64,000 nucleotides of DNA from Crotophaga sulcirostris (GCA_013397455.1 VYZB01000345.1:880087-944086); one strand, 5' to 3'; numbered from the stretch's first letter, positions 13,095 to 25,300 are shown. Notes: generated by a model from the letters alone, not told the origin. A program made the numbers and translations.

Positions 13095-13627
13095 GAGCAG
13101 CGAGAACAGTTCCCCTCTGCAACACGTGCAGATTGCATAGCACTGTGCTGAGTGGAGCTCTGATCAAAGGCAGTGCAGCGAGGCCCAGGAGCTTCAGGGA
13201 AATGTTAGCCGTGCTCTCAGGGTCACAGCAAGCATGCAGAGAAAGGCTGGAAGAGCAAAAGAAAGGGAGGAGGAGGGAAGGACAGAAGCTCTTAGCTTCA
13301 AAGCAAAGTTGTTTCATTCAGAGCTGAAGGATTTACCTTCTGTATCTTCAGCCTTATGTATCTTTCCCTCAGAAAGTTTCACAAACAAGGTTACATCATG
13401 ACATCTGATTTGTAATCTTTGCAGAACAATCAAGCATTTTGTCCTTTCATTATTTCGTCTAGTAGCAGGCATTTGCCTACACAAGAAGGAATCACCTTAG
13501 GACATCAGATGTAGTCATTACGAGGATAAACTTAGGTGAGGCAGGGAACCAAGATACTCTGAGATCACAGGAATATTCTCACTTGCTAAAGAAGATGATT
13601 CACCTTCTTCATCATGCTCAGATGATT

Positions 13628-13794
13628 CCCCTCATGCTATCACTCCTCGCCCTTGTAAAAAGTCCCTTCCTGTAGCCCCTTCAGGTACTGGAATTCTGTT
13701 ATAAGGTCTCCCTGGAGACTCCTCCAGGCTGAACAACCCCAGCTCTCACAACTATGAGGGCTCCCCGGAGCCTTCTCTTCTCCAGGGAAATCCC
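13628..13794 (-). repeat. CR1 LINE fragment running into the assembly gap
   Basis: Minus-strand CR1 matching the middle of the usual 3' fragment (TCACTCCTCGCCCTTGT, GCCCCTTCAGGTACTGG, CAGGCTGAACAACCCCAGC, CCTTCTCTTCTCCAGG). Its terminal 3' part is absent on the left and it is cut by Ns on the right. Confidence 0.85.
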
Positions 13795-14106
13795 NNNNNN
13801 NNNNNNNNNNNNNNNNNNNNNNNNNNNNNNNNNNNNNNNNNNNNNNNNNNNNNNNNNNNNNNNNNNNNNNNNNNNNNNNNNNNNNNNNNNNNNNNNNNNN
13901 NNNNNNNNNNNNNNNNNNNNNNNNNNNNNNNNNNNNNNNNNNNNNNNNNNNNNNNNNNNNNNNNNNNNNNNNNNNNNNNNNNNNNNNNNNNNNNNNNNNN
14001 NNNNNNNNNNNNNNNNNNNNNNNNNNNNNNNNNNNNNNNNNNNNNNNNNNNNNNNNNNNNNNNNNNNNNNNNNNNNNNNNNNNNNNNNNNNNNNNNNNNN
14101 NNNNNN
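13795..14106. other. Assembly gap (312 N)
   Basis: A run of Ns starts inside a CR1 fragment and ends in GCGCGCGCGCCGGCG-type sequence 76 bases before the CISD2 ATG. It hides the CISD2 core promoter and probably most of its 5' UTR. Confidence 0.99.
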
Positions 14107-14181
14107 GCGCGCGCGCCGGCGCGGCGGGGGGCGGTCACGGAGCGCTCCCCTCAGTCCCCGGGTGCCGCCGTCGCCGCCGCC

Positions 14182-14284
14182 ATGGTGCTGGAGAGCCTGG
14201 CACGCATCGTCAAGGTGCAGCTGCCCGCGTACCTCAAGCGCCTGCCGCTGCCCGAGAGCGTCGGCGGCTTCATCCGCCTCACAG
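14182..14284 (+). CDS. CISD2: CISD2 coding exon 1
   Basis: Encodes residues 1-34 plus the first base of Val35, ending LTG-like at ACAG|GTAAAG (phase 1). The surrounding 14,107-14,430 is CpG-rich, the downstream shoulder of the promoter island hidden in the gap. Confidence 0.96.
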
Positions 14285-17200
14285 GTAAAGGGGGAGGAAT
14301 GGGGAGGGGGGAAAAGGGCGGGAGGGGCCGGCGGCCGTGACCCCTTCCCACCCCTGCGCCGGCCGCGGGGCCGAGCCGAGCCGGGTCGGGTCAGGTCAGG
14401 CCGGGCGCTTCTTCCTGGAGACTGGGCCCCGGCACATCGTGGAACCACAGAATGGTCTGGGTTGGAAGGGACCTTAAAGATTATGCAGTCCGACCCCCCT
14501 GCCACGGGCAGGGACCCCTCGCACCAGCCCAGGCTGCCCCAGGCCCCATCCAGCCTGGCCTTGGACACCCCCAGGGAGGGGGCACCCACAGCTCCCCTGG
14601 GCTCCCTGTGCCAGGGCCTCACCGCCCTCAGCGTGAGGGATTTCTTCCTCATGTCTAATTTAAGTCTTCCAATTTACAGCCCTTCCCCTCATCCTGTCAC
14701 TCCTTGCCCTTGTAAGCAGCCCCTCCCCAGCTTCCCTGCAGCCCCTTCAGGCACTGGGAGGCCGCTGTGAGGTCTCCCCGGAGCCTTCTCTTCTCCAGGC
14801 TGAACAACCCCAGCTCTCTCAGCCCGTCCTCACAGCAGAGAGGCTGCAACTCTTTTATCATCTTTGTAGCCCTCCTCTGGATCTGTTCCAGCAGTTCTGT
14901 ATCCTTATTGTGTTGGGCATTCCAGAACTGGACAGAATGTTCCAGGTTGGGTCTCAGGGGAATAGAGGAGAACTACCTCCGTGGCCCTGCTGGCCAAGCT
15001 GCTTTTGATGCAGCCCAGGATGCGGTTGGCCTTTGGGCTGCGAGTGCACATTGCTGGCTCACATTGAGCTGCTCATCAGTCAGCACCTTCAGGTCCTTCT
15101 CCACAGGGCTGCTTTCAATCACATCGTCCCCCATCCTGTATTGAAACTATGGATTGCCCCCATCCAGATGCAGGACCTTGCACTTGGCCTTGTTGAGTCT
15201 CAAGAGGTTCACACAGGCCCACTTCTCCAGCTTGTCCAGGTCTCTCTGGATGACATCCCATCATTCTTCTGTGACAACTGTCCCGCTCAGCTTAATGGCA
15301 TCTGCAGTCTTGCTGAGGTTGCACTGCAGCTTACACAGACTCTGCTTGCATTCTCCCAGCCATGTTAAGCAAGTTGCCTGTTGCAGTAGGGGGGGACCCA
15401 AACATTAAATCCCCTGTTTCAGCAGGAAAATTACTTGACCAGTTGTTTACTGTGGCCTGGGAGATAAATGGTAACAGTCAGAGTAAAATGTAGCAATAAG
15501 GATAAAACATCCCAGGCTCCTTGGCCCCATCTTGCTTGCACTGTACTTAAAATTCTTATCTGTGCAAGTACCAGCAAGTCAGAAGCCATGCACATAAAGG
15601 CAATGGGATTTTAGCTAAAGGCTTAAAACACTGCCTCTTCATTTGCTTAGAAGTTCAAAGCGAGCCTCTTTACTGATTAAAAAACATAGATGTGTTTGGG
15701 AGCCTCCTATGTGCACAAAGGTAGGGGGGATTTGTTTATAGTTTTTATGACTGTGTTCTGGGTGAAGGAGTGAAATTACCTATTAATCATAGCCCTGTCA
15801 CAAAACAAACAAAAAAGAAGGCCAAATACCAGCAAATTCCTTAGGTATTCAATGTGTTTCAATGCTTTGCAAACTGGAACTGCCTGTGCCCAGGCTCAGC
15901 AGTGATAATACAGGCAGAACTTCAAGTAGTGTCAAATGACATTTATTATCACCAAACTAATCTTAGGAGGAATGCTCTAACGGAAACTCTGGAAATAGAA
16001 AGAGTCTCCAAAGTGTAGAATCATATTTTATATGTTTATCTTGCAGCACTAAGGTTTACAACATCAGTGGTGCTGGAAAATGATTTGATTTAGAATAGGC
16101 ACAAATTATTTAAAACCAGGTTTGAGTACTTTTTTCTCCAGCATATTTATGCTGCTTGTAAACTTAAAGCCCCATTATATTTCCCAGGAGAAAGAAACCT
16201 ATTTTGAGTGTACCATTCTTCTTTCCCCATAACTACTCTATCATCTGAAAATGCTGTTAATTATCTTTACCAAATAGAGAAATTCAGCTGCTACAAAACT
16301 GGGAGAAAGGAGATCAGGTAAACTACAGAATAGTGCAGCTTCTCATATCCCTAGCATTTGGCAGTTTCCTACTTAAGTCATTCCCTTTTAACCATCAGTT
16401 GTTCTTAAAATTTATTAAACTTAGTAATGTTTGAGTTTAATCTCTTCTTGCCTCACTTGTCCAAACATAACATTTCTGTAGCAGGTTTACTTGTGGTGGT
16501 CTCTGTTTATACACTCTACATAGTAGTGATATAATTTATTCTGAAAATGTCTGGTCAGAACTTTTTAGTAGAATGATCAATGGGGAAGAACTGTTTTTCT
16601 GTCATGTTATTTACCCCATGACAAGTACTTCCTTGAATTTGGGGGGAGGACGAGAAGGAAACAACTGAAACTTTAAGTGGAGCACAAACATGTGAAATGT
16701 CAGTCCCAATAATACCAAACAAGAGTAAAAGAAGGAACTGAGTCAGAAATTGCTTTGAGACCTGGTAGGATTTAGTGAGAGTACCTGAAAAAAACCCACT
16801 GTCCCTAGTTCTTAGTGATTTATTGTCTGGTCTTGTGCTAAATAAGAAAACGAAGGGAAAAAAACAGCAAAACTGTACAAGGTACTTAAGTTATGGCATA
16901 GGGTAAATGCAGTGTGGTGAGGCTTTCCAAAAGGAAATCAGAGTCCCACATCTTAGGCACCTAAATTAAAAAATGATCCTCTCTTATTGCTTGAGAGTTA
17001 TTGAACGTCATTGAAACCTTGTTGCTTGTTGAAGAGCCTTTTACTTATCTGCACTCAGAGCTGTTGTCAGTCTAAAGTTTCATCTGAGAAAACCAGATTT
17101 CTTCAGCAAGTGCCACCTCCTCTGCGTTGTTGTGGTTGTAGTCTGTTCTGTCCTAAAGTCATAAGCCTCTAAGAGCAGGATGGTCCAATTCTGGGAATTA

Positions 17201-19613
17201 TTTTGGAGAAGCAACTTACAGGATCATATCTATAGAAGTACAATTAGTGAAAGACTATTAGACAGTAGAGAAGATTATATTATGTATTGGGTTTGTGTGG
17301 CAAGGTTTTGGTAGCAGGGGGCTACCGGGGTGGCACTGTAGCCAGTGAGGTCAGTTGAAGAAAGAGGGGCAGGAGGTGCTCCAGGCGATGGAGCAGATTC
17401 CCCTGCAGCCTGTGGTGAAGACCATGGTGAGGCAGGCTGTCCCCCTGCAGCCCAGGGAGGTCCACAGTAGAGCAGATATCCAGCTGCAGTCCATGGAGGA
17501 CCCCACACAGGAGCAGGTAGATGCACCTGTTGGAGACTGTGACCTGTCACTGGCAGGACCTGTGAACCCTGAAATGAAGAGCTCACGCTGGAGCAGATTT
17601 GCTGGCAGAACCTGTGACCCCATGGGGGACCCATGCAGGAGCAGTCTGTTCCTGAAGAACTGTGCCCTGTGGGGAGGACTCACTTTGGAGGAGTTAGTGG
17701 AGGACTGTCTCCTGTGGAAGGGACTGCATGCTGGATCAGGGGAAGAGTGACAGGAGTCCTCCCCCTGAGAAGGAAGGAGTGGCAGAAACAAGGTGTGGTG
17801 AGCTGACTGCAGCCCCTGCTCCCTGTCCCCCTGCGCCACTGGCAGCGAGGAGGTAGAGAAAATCGGGAGTAAAGTTAAGCCCAGGAAGAAGGGAAGGATG
17901 GGACCAGGTGTGGGGTTTTTTTTTAAGATTTAGTTCTTATTTTCTCATTATCCTACTCTGATTTGATTGGTGAAAAATTAAATAATTTCCCTAAGTCGGG
18001 ACTGTTTTGCCCATGATTGTAATTGGTGACTGATCTCTCCCTGTCCTTATCTCGACCCACAAGGCTTTAGTTGTATTTTCTCTCCTCTGCCCAGCTGAGG
18101 AGGGGAGTGACAGAGTGGCTTTGGTGGGCATCTGTTTACTGCTACAGAGGAGCATGTTCTTTGGCAAATGGCATATTGAGCATGTCAAGCACTTTTCTTT
18201 CATTCCTTTTGGAAAATGGGAAATAAGATGGCCTAAGTCATGTGAGAGTAGTTGATGCTGCACCAGACTGAAGTGGTGTCAGGACACAATCTAAATTCCA
18301 CCTGTCTGTAGTTTCAGAATGGCTTCGGTTGCTGCCTTTCCTGGGTGTGCTGGCCTTGCTCGGTTACCTCGCTGTTCGTCCATTCCTCCACAAGAAGAAA
18401 CAGCAAAAGGATAGCTTGATTAACCTCAAGATCCAGAAGGAAAATCCAAAAGTAGTGAATGAAATAAATATTGAAGATCTGTGCCTCACTAAAGCTTACT
18501 GCAGGTGTTGGCGTTCTAAGACGGTAAGACGTTCTGTGCTACTGTAGGATCAGCAATTGAAACTTGCATATTTTTATCAGTTCTTCAGTGGTGAATTGCT
18601 GTGTGTTGACCTGTTGATTTTCTCTGGAGGTCAAACATGTTCTTGGTTTTTGGGAATAGCACAGTTCTTATTTTTCTCCACTGTAAACCTGTCTACGTGC
18701 AGAGAACACAGTAGGCTTTTCCTAGAAACAGTGACCACTTGTGAGTAGATTAAAACCAAGCGAGCCTTGTTTAAATATTTGGACATACATTGCAGCTAAT
18801 TAGAAGATAATTACTCTATTTTGCAAAAACAATGCTTAGAAAGTTGTTCATATTAGAACAAAAGTAAGGCTGAACCTGTGTTGGTGAAGGTGAGCATGTC
18901 CCCATCTGGTCCAGAGCAGCCAGCAGATGACTGGTTTGGGTAGTCCATGTCTGCCAGATCAACTAGATGTACATGAGTCGTCTTCATCTGCCCTCGATTT
19001 CTTTTGAATGTCCTGACTGCACTCTTATTTTGTCCTCTCTGGACCAAATACTTTCCTGTTTCAACAAAAAAATCTGCCCTGAATTTAAGAAACCTCTCAA
19101 CTATTCTCCCTTCAGAACAATCACTTCAGCAAGGTATTTCAGCTTTCTTTGAAACAGTACTTTCTGGTTGCAAATGATTAAATCTTTTAAGACCCCTTTT
19201 ACCAGTTCCACAATCAACCTTAAACCATTTGTGGCTGCAATGGCTGCTTTGCTTGGTGTTCTTTCATGGAAAAGGCTTTGTCCCTGGCTTTGTGTCTAAG
19301 AACAGCTATTTTAGGACCTCACAGGTCCTTACTTATCTGTTAGCAGTGTTTTTTTCTTAGTAACAAGTGTGTGATAGGAGACAGGAAGCTTTGATGTCGA
19401 AATGGAACATAGTAGGAGAAATTAGCAACATTGTCAGAGTGCTCTTGGCATAGGAAGAAGTATAAAAATCACCATGCAATTGCTGTACAGAGTTGCACTA
19501 ATTCCTTGTGTGTTTTCTTCCAGTTCCCTGTTTGTGACGGCTCCCACAACAAGCACAATGAATTAACAGGAGATAATGTAGGTCCATTAATACTCAAGAA
19601 GAAAGAAGTATAG
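14182..19613 (+). CDS. CISD2: CISD2, CDGSH iron-sulfur domain protein 2 (NAF-1/Miner1)
   Basis: Three coding exons: 14182-14284, 18312-18523 and 19524-19613; 405 nt, 134 aa plus stop (human 135). Donors are ACAG|GTAAAG and ACG|GTAAGA; acceptors are CTGTAG and CTTCCAG. The protein is an ER and mitochondria-associated membrane [2Fe-2S] protein affecting calcium handling, autophagy and lifespan; human loss causes Wolfram syndrome 2. Visible parts are the N-terminal [20 protein letters not shown], one transmembrane helix (about residues 38-60), a KKKQQK basic stretch, and the CDGSH domain C-x-C-x2-S-x3-P-x-C-D-G-S-x2-H with ligands Cys98, Cys100, Cys109 and His113, then the [14 protein letters not shown] end. 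The start has a strong context (GCCGCCATGG). One alanine is missing before Cys98 (KAYCRC where human has KAAYCRC), and His61 replaces the proline of human PFLPKKK. It converges with SLC9B2. Confidence 0.97.
14441..15350 (-). repeat. CR1 LINE 3' copy in CISD2 intron 1
   Basis: Long minus-strand CR1. It begins with the inverted 3' end (CACAGAATGGTCTGGGTTGG, AAGGGACCTTAAAGA). It continues through CAGGCTGAACAACCCCAGC and CTCCTCTGGATCTGTTCCAG, then GATGCAGGACCTTGCACTTG and CTTGTCCAGGTCTCTCTGGATG. It starts only about 155 bp downstream of exon 1; the right boundary is approximate. Confidence 0.9.
15351..17282. other. CISD2 intron 1, unique part
   Basis: AT-rich intronic DNA between the CR1 and the LTR. 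I see no exon, RNA gene or recognisable repeat. Confidence 0.5.
17283..18131 (+). mobile_element. Solo or 3'-truncated endogenous-retrovirus LTR in CISD2 intron 1
   Basis: It starts TGTATTGGGTTTGTGTGGCA and contains the repetitive block of 'GGAGCAG...CTGCAGCC' units. It then shows GAGTCCTCCCCCTGAGAAGG, a CTCATTATCCTACTCTGATT polyadenylation region and GACTGATCTCTCCCTGTCC, ending near GGCTTTGGTGGGCA. I recognise this layout as an ERVL-type LTR widespread in neoavian birds. The last tens of bases of the LTR are missing or diverged, no internal retroviral genes follow, and no clear target-site duplication is visible. Open frames within it on both strands reflect its low-stop repeat units. Confidence 0.75.
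18312..18523 (+). CDS. CISD2: CISD2 coding exon 2 (membrane anchor and first cluster cysteines)
   Basis: It opens with [13 protein letters not shown], covers the transmembrane segment and lysine-rich linker, and ends with YCRCWRSKT. It holds two of the four cluster ligands (Cys98, Cys100). It is 212 nt, one codon shorter than the human exon, because of the missing alanine. Confidence 0.96.
19524..19613 (+). CDS. CISD2: CISD2 coding exon 3 (C109, H113, C-terminus)
   Basis: It starts [20 protein letters not shown] and ends at TAG (19,611-19,613). It holds the remaining cluster ligands Cys109 and His113; the single histidine ligand is the hallmark of CDGSH clusters. Confidence 0.96.
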   Translation, partial: FPVCDGSHNKHNELTGDNVGPLILKKKEV

Positions 19614-19740
19614 CAGATGCTTAATCCACTAAATCACGATCGATAAAAAGTCTTTTTATACCGTTGTAGTTGCAAGGGACAACATTTTATTATGTGATTG
19701 GTATGATTTAGTCTAATGATTGCTGTAGATTTCTTTATGG

Positions 19741-19746
19741 AATAAA
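19741..19746 (+). terminator. CISD2: CISD2 proximal polyadenylation signal
   Basis: AATAAA lies 128 nt after the CISD2 stop codon. A second AATAAA lies at 19,864-19,869, so two 3' ends are possible. Confidence 0.5.
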
Positions 19747-19863
19747 CTGCATTTAGACAGTGCTAAATCTGTCACTGTTTTGATACTTTATTCTGATAAG
19801 AATTATATCTGCCTTGTAAAACTGTAAAGTAACTATCTCTGTAAATAAGTCGTTTATTTCAAC

Positions 19864-19869
19864 AATAAA
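19864..19869 (+). terminator. CISD2: CISD2 distal polyadenylation signal
   Basis: AATAAA about 250 nt after the stop codon, followed within 25 nt by a TTTTTTGTATG T/GT-rich stretch, the usual downstream element. This makes it the better candidate for the main cleavage site near 19,885. Confidence 0.55.
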
Positions 19870-19889
19870 ATGACTTCCTACAACTAAGC

Positions 19890-22359
19890 CTTTTTTGTAT
19901 GATCTTGCAATTATGAAACTCACTATTTCCAAGTGCGCCTTTCTGTTGATTTTGTTTTGCTGAGAAGCCGTGTTTTGTCCTGCTTTTCAGGAACAAATTT
20001 AGGTGCACTTCAGTGGGAGAAAAAGGCTACTAAATTCATCCTTTGTGAATATGCCTAAGTGTACCACTGAGGGCTGGCAGCATAGCAATGCAGAGTTACA
20101 CTTTAAGGTCTGGCAGTCTTGTGGAAACCCCACACAGCTGGAAGGCCTCCTGCAGTATCCCAGGTGAAGTGCTGCAGTTCCAGATCATATAAACTAAACT
20201 ATTGAGGAGGTCAACCACTAACACTATCCCTTTATTTCAGGCCCCTGTGTTGATCATTCATGATTAAATGGCTTTAATCCTTGCACATCATGCTTCTGTT
20301 ATTGAACAGCCTCCAAATTTGGCATAGTGATCCCTCTCTGCAGGAGGATTCTACCTTTTATAAAAGTTTATGAAAAAGTGAACTATATAAAGCTTCTATA
20401 AGTTTTACTCCAGTAGAATTATTTTAGGCAGTCACTGATGAACAGAACACCATATTCCTTCATGTTGTTCATTAGGTTTACAGACATTGCAATAGCCTTC
20501 TATCGAAACTACCCGTATTTAAGTAACAGTGTCTCAGCCAAAGTAGGCAGAACAGGCACAGAAGTCAATGGCTGACATAGTAACCAATAAGTACAGCACC
20601 CTCACCATTCATCAGCTTGCAGTTTGAAAGCATCTTCCTTTCTGGACAGGGGATGAACATGAACTGAACTATAGTTTGTACACTCCCCAAGGAAGCAGAG
20701 AGTGCGTGAAAAGAAAAATGTCAATGTACTTGATAACTGTTAAGGAAAAGCTTACCGAAGAATTTCCTGGTATTTTTATCACTGCTGGAATAGCAGGCTA
20801 TGAACCTTAAATGCTTCTCAGGAAGCTTGCTTTTTGGCTTGGAGAGGGAGGCACACACAAAGGCACACACTGTGAGCTGTAACTAATCTATATCCAGAGG
20901 CATATGCGGACACACTGCAAATAATACAGTTTCAGATAGATTTCTTTTAAAATTATTTTTGTACATTTTTATGTTGCATACTAAAAGTGTAAAAGCTAAA
21001 ATGGAATTGATTTATTCTTACTAATGCCAAAAATACCTAGGCACATCAAATATATTCTATGTAGTGTCCTGTAAAAGGGGTTCAGTGAACTGTAGCGTAG
21101 AAATCTGCAGGGAGGCATTGCCCACAGCAACTACAGGCACAATCTGACATCCTTACTAAAAAATAACAAAACTTTTCAGTTTCTGAGGGATGCTGTACTG
21201 ACTCCGTGCCTCACAATAGAGCTGGGAATGACCTACTTGGTGCTAGTTTCTTGTACAAAATGTAGCAGAATAAGAAAGATTTGCTGATATCTGTCAATAA
21301 TAAACCCTAACTGATACCAAAGTTAAAGGCAAGAGCAGGATTTTGATCAACAGTGGAGGTTTACTCCTGGCTTTAGGCGAGTCAAGCAGAAGAGAAAGGA
21401 AACTCTTCTGGGAACAGGAAAATGAACTGTGAACTGTATTGCAACTGACTCTGCAGGAGGCATCTATATTAAATAAAATGAAAACCACATCTGAGCTTTT
21501 TGCTCCCCCTGGTGAAAATTTTTGGCAAGATATTTGTGATGAGCATTGCGAGTCATTACCACGATGCACAGCCGCACACAACTTATGGATCTGGAAAGAC
21601 TCACAGGATCTGTGGGCACATACTGAGGATGCAAGCGCTGTGGCCTCAACACTGCTTCCTTGTGACACCTGCCTTCACGCAGCAGCCTTTCTGAAGGTAG
21701 GCTCCTTTCACTGCTTACCATCCCTCTCAGCACTGCATTTTCAAGGCTGTTTATTTAAAGCATATTAGTTTCCTGCATCAGTCAGAGGTAAAAAATGCCC
21801 TGGCAAATCTGAGAGGCCTCCACTCTCTGCAGGCAATCCAGCTGGTCACCTCTTGGAAAAATGAGAACTGGCTGTATTTTTAGCAAATACCTGGTTTTCT
21901 TTGCTGCAGTTACCCAAATGCACATGTGAGGAGGACCTGAGCATGGCATTTTCTCAGCCAGATGAGCTGCTGAACTTGGCCCTGTTTCAGCTATCAAGAA
22001 GTTATTCACATTAGTCTCCATTTTCTTCTGATTATACTCCACCTCATGACTCCGCTCCATGCCCAAACAATTCTGATCCTCTCCCTGGCCGCACACCCAC
22101 ACATTTCAAGGAACTGTTGACTGCTGGCTTTTTAGTGACTCACTGCCTGGCCAGCCTATTCACTGTATGTTTAGATTTTTCATCTCTTAACACACCATCA
22201 ACACATGAAAGTATTTTATAAAACTCCAGCAGGGCTACTTTTAAAATAGCAGACATAACCGATACTTGTTTTGGTCTCTTCCAGAAAGATTAGAGGCACG
22301 CTGTGTTTACTCAACAGAAGTGGAAGGGATGAAGGACCTTATTCCTGTAGATGTCTGTT
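19890..22359. other. Convergent intergenic region and SLC9B2 3' UTR
   Basis: CISD2 (plus) and SLC9B2 (minus) end towards each other here. The part next to 22,360 must contain the SLC9B2 3' UTR. A minus-strand AATAAA at 21,750-21,755 is one possible polyadenylation signal, implying a UTR of about 600 nt. Open frames at 21.3-21.8 kb on both strands lack recognisable domains. Confidence 0.45.
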
Positions 22360-25300
22360 TTACGAAGGTTCACAGGCCTCTGCCTCTTCTCCAGCCTCAG
22401 CACCTTCCTCATCCTCCTTTCGATTTGTCTGAGCCTTCTGTAAAAGTCTGGGCCCTGCCAAGCCAATAACCAGGGCTCCAACTGGAGCAGTGATCAAGAT
22501 AGCCAGGAAAGCTACTGTCAGTACATCCATTCCATACTTTTCCAGTTGTTTATCTTTATGACTTCTTGCTGTGTCCAGGGCAAGAGAACCTATTGCAGCC
22601 TGTAGGAAAGGAAATACTGCTGAGATGGAACAAGTAACCTTTACTACTGAAAGAGGAAAAGAAGGGACTAATCATAGGTCAACATTTAACATAAATTTGA
22701 CATTTTTAGTACATTAAACTCATTTGTTTCTAGGCAGCATATAGAAAAACAAATGTTATATTACACCTATAAGAACAATTTTCACTTGGCTACACTTTGA
22801 ATTTTCTAAGGTAATTAATCTGGGTGGTTCCCTCCTGTGAAGAACGTCACTTAGCTGCCATGTTATCCATGTTTCTGGAGAATGTGTGATTAATGAAATG
22901 GGCCAGTATATTGCATATTGCAGCTGTTAAAATGCCACACCTTGAGAATATGTCCTGACAGCAGCTGACTAGCAGCAGCTTCCGAAAAACTAGTTCACAA
23001 ATCCTGCAATAATCCTTGCCTGTTCTGATGATTAACTTCTGTTTGCAAGTACACATGCTATCGAGGCGAAATCTAGGTGACCAAAGGATCACTGAAAACC
23101 AGGAGCAGAAATGCAGCCAGCCTGAGGCTTCTCCAGCAATATGACTGTCAGACCTTACCACAAAGACTACGTACTGAAAACCCATTCTGAGCCTCTGGTG
23201 TGACTGTCCCTGCAGACACTTCACATGGTGTAAGAGAGGAATGGTTTTACCTCTGTTTTGAGAGTTCTCTGAATCCGTGTGTTAAGGCACAACAACCTGC
23301 AGTATCTAGGAAATCGTCAAACTTCCTATGATATATGTACAGTTCTCTGTCATTACTAGGAGTACAACCCAGGATGCAAGCAAAACACCTTCACACAGAA
23401 AGCTCTTTGTGCACTTTTCAAGCAGACAGGGCAGTTTAGAGTCTGAACTGTCCTTATACTGCACTCTGCTCTTACTGAGCCTGATCCTCTCCCTGTTTAC
23501 TGCTGTGCTAGGTAGGAGAAGCTGTGCTAAGGTCAATAGACTGAGCCTGGAGTGAAAGCAATGTTGGACTATTTACCTGGACAGTAGCTTTGGGAATCCA
23601 TGCCAATGAGATAAATACTTTCTCCTTGAAATTAAACCCAGCAAAACACACCATCAGGAACGTTGCTAAGATCCGCACAACGAGGGCAATCCCTAATATA
23701 GCAACACAGAGCCCTGCAACAAAGGCAAATGCATCTCAGTACTTCTGTGCATAGATACCTGCGGGGAGGAAGCCTCCCAAAACTGTAGCTTTACAGTGGG
23801 GATGGGTTTTGTTTTGGGATTTTTTTGGGGTCAGACATAGTCTGCTTTGCTTTAGATTTCTTTATAGAGATTGGAAGCCAGTAATGAAAGCCAGATAATG
23901 ATCTTACCAACAGTTTCAGGCCTAAGAGATGTAACAGATACTTCTGCTCCAATTAAACCAAAAAGAAAGGGTTGAAAGATATCCCATGCAACTCCGACAA
24001 TTTTTTCTACTTCCCTCTGCAATGAAAAAAAAATAAACCAGTAAATTCACAAAAATATGGCCAAGTAGAAACAACATTTAATTAATCAAAGGACAAAGTG
24101 AAAATGTATCATAAAGATTGTCCAGAATTGCTCTTTCTTCCTTGACCTAATACTAAAAGATTCAAAATCAATTGCATACTTTTCAAAGGTCAGTGTGTCT
24201 CTAGCTCTGCTAGTAAATAAATGCTTGCTATCTCAAGAAGAAAAATAAAAATCACTTATGTATGAACAGTAACGGAGCAGTCTGCAGACCACAGGAGGAA
24301 AACAAAGCATAGTCGATTTTCAGTAGTAGGATGTAATTTGAACAGCTTTGCCATGAAGTTTCTGAGCCTTTAGGAACTGCATGCTTATACATCTTCTTCA
24401 ATTTGTGTCTGAGCAGAGTCAGACCCTCAAAAGTTTCAGTAATAACCTAGCTCCACTCACACTGCACTTAGAGGCCTGTCTTCATGTGAGCAGAGCAAAG
24501 TTAGACTGAACAAGTCTGAAATCCCATACTAATAAAAAGCATTGAACTATCCAGTATGATGTACCGTATAAGGGCAAAGCCATTTTTTCTTCTTGTGTTT
24601 GAACTTTACACCTAACAATTTTCCTAAACCAACTGCTGCCAGGATAAACAGATTATCTTCCACTTATGTGAAAAGGTACACACAGCACATCTAATAGAAT
24701 TTCTTTTTTTTAATTAAGTGGGTTCTGAAAGAGCAAATGAACCTTCAGGCTGGTGTGTTTGGAAAACATAAGTGCAGTACTCTGTAACTGAATAATCAAT
24801 CCAGAGCCTAGACATGTCCTGCCCTTGGTGTTCTCTCTGGGACTCATCTTGCAACATCTCTTGCTCTTCAGTCAATAGAAGGCCAGGTTACTGCAATACA
24901 AAAACTTCTGTAACCTTGGAGAGAACAAGGTGAAAATATACAGACTTGTAAACATTTTTCTTTATTTGCCTCATTCCTCCTTGTTATCTCGCCCTTTTTT
25001 GACCAAAAAAAAATAATCCTCTTTACAGATGTGTTATTTCAGTCTGTTTACTGTCTCTTTAACTGTTCAGGGAGCTGGTACCTGTGGACAGTATTTGCCA
25101 AGTGACTTCCACCAGGAAGAACGTGAGGCAAAGGCCTTTGAGAAAGTCAGCAGGAAAAACCTGGTAAAGTATTGAGTATGTAGTATGCTGACATCTTTCA
25201 CTATATCTGATAAAAAAGAGCTAAGGCATTTGAAATCAACACCCCTAAGGCTTCATTCCCTCATCAAAAGAATTTAAACTAAGCATATACTCCTTTAAGG

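Noticed and set aside
13699..14770. Long open frames bridging the first gap
   Set aside because: They run through Ns and through CR1 and CpG-rich DNA; the true coding part is CISD2 exon 1 only.
17275..17839. Open frames of 119, 131 and 162 codons on both strands
   Set aside because: They lie in the repeated GGAGCAG/CTGCAGCC units of the LTR; no retroviral or host domain is recognisable.
21294..21768. Overlapping opposite-strand frames (124 and 109 codons) between CISD2 and SLC9B2
   Set aside because: No domain, no splice context and mutual overlap; one strand is likely SLC9B2 3' UTR.
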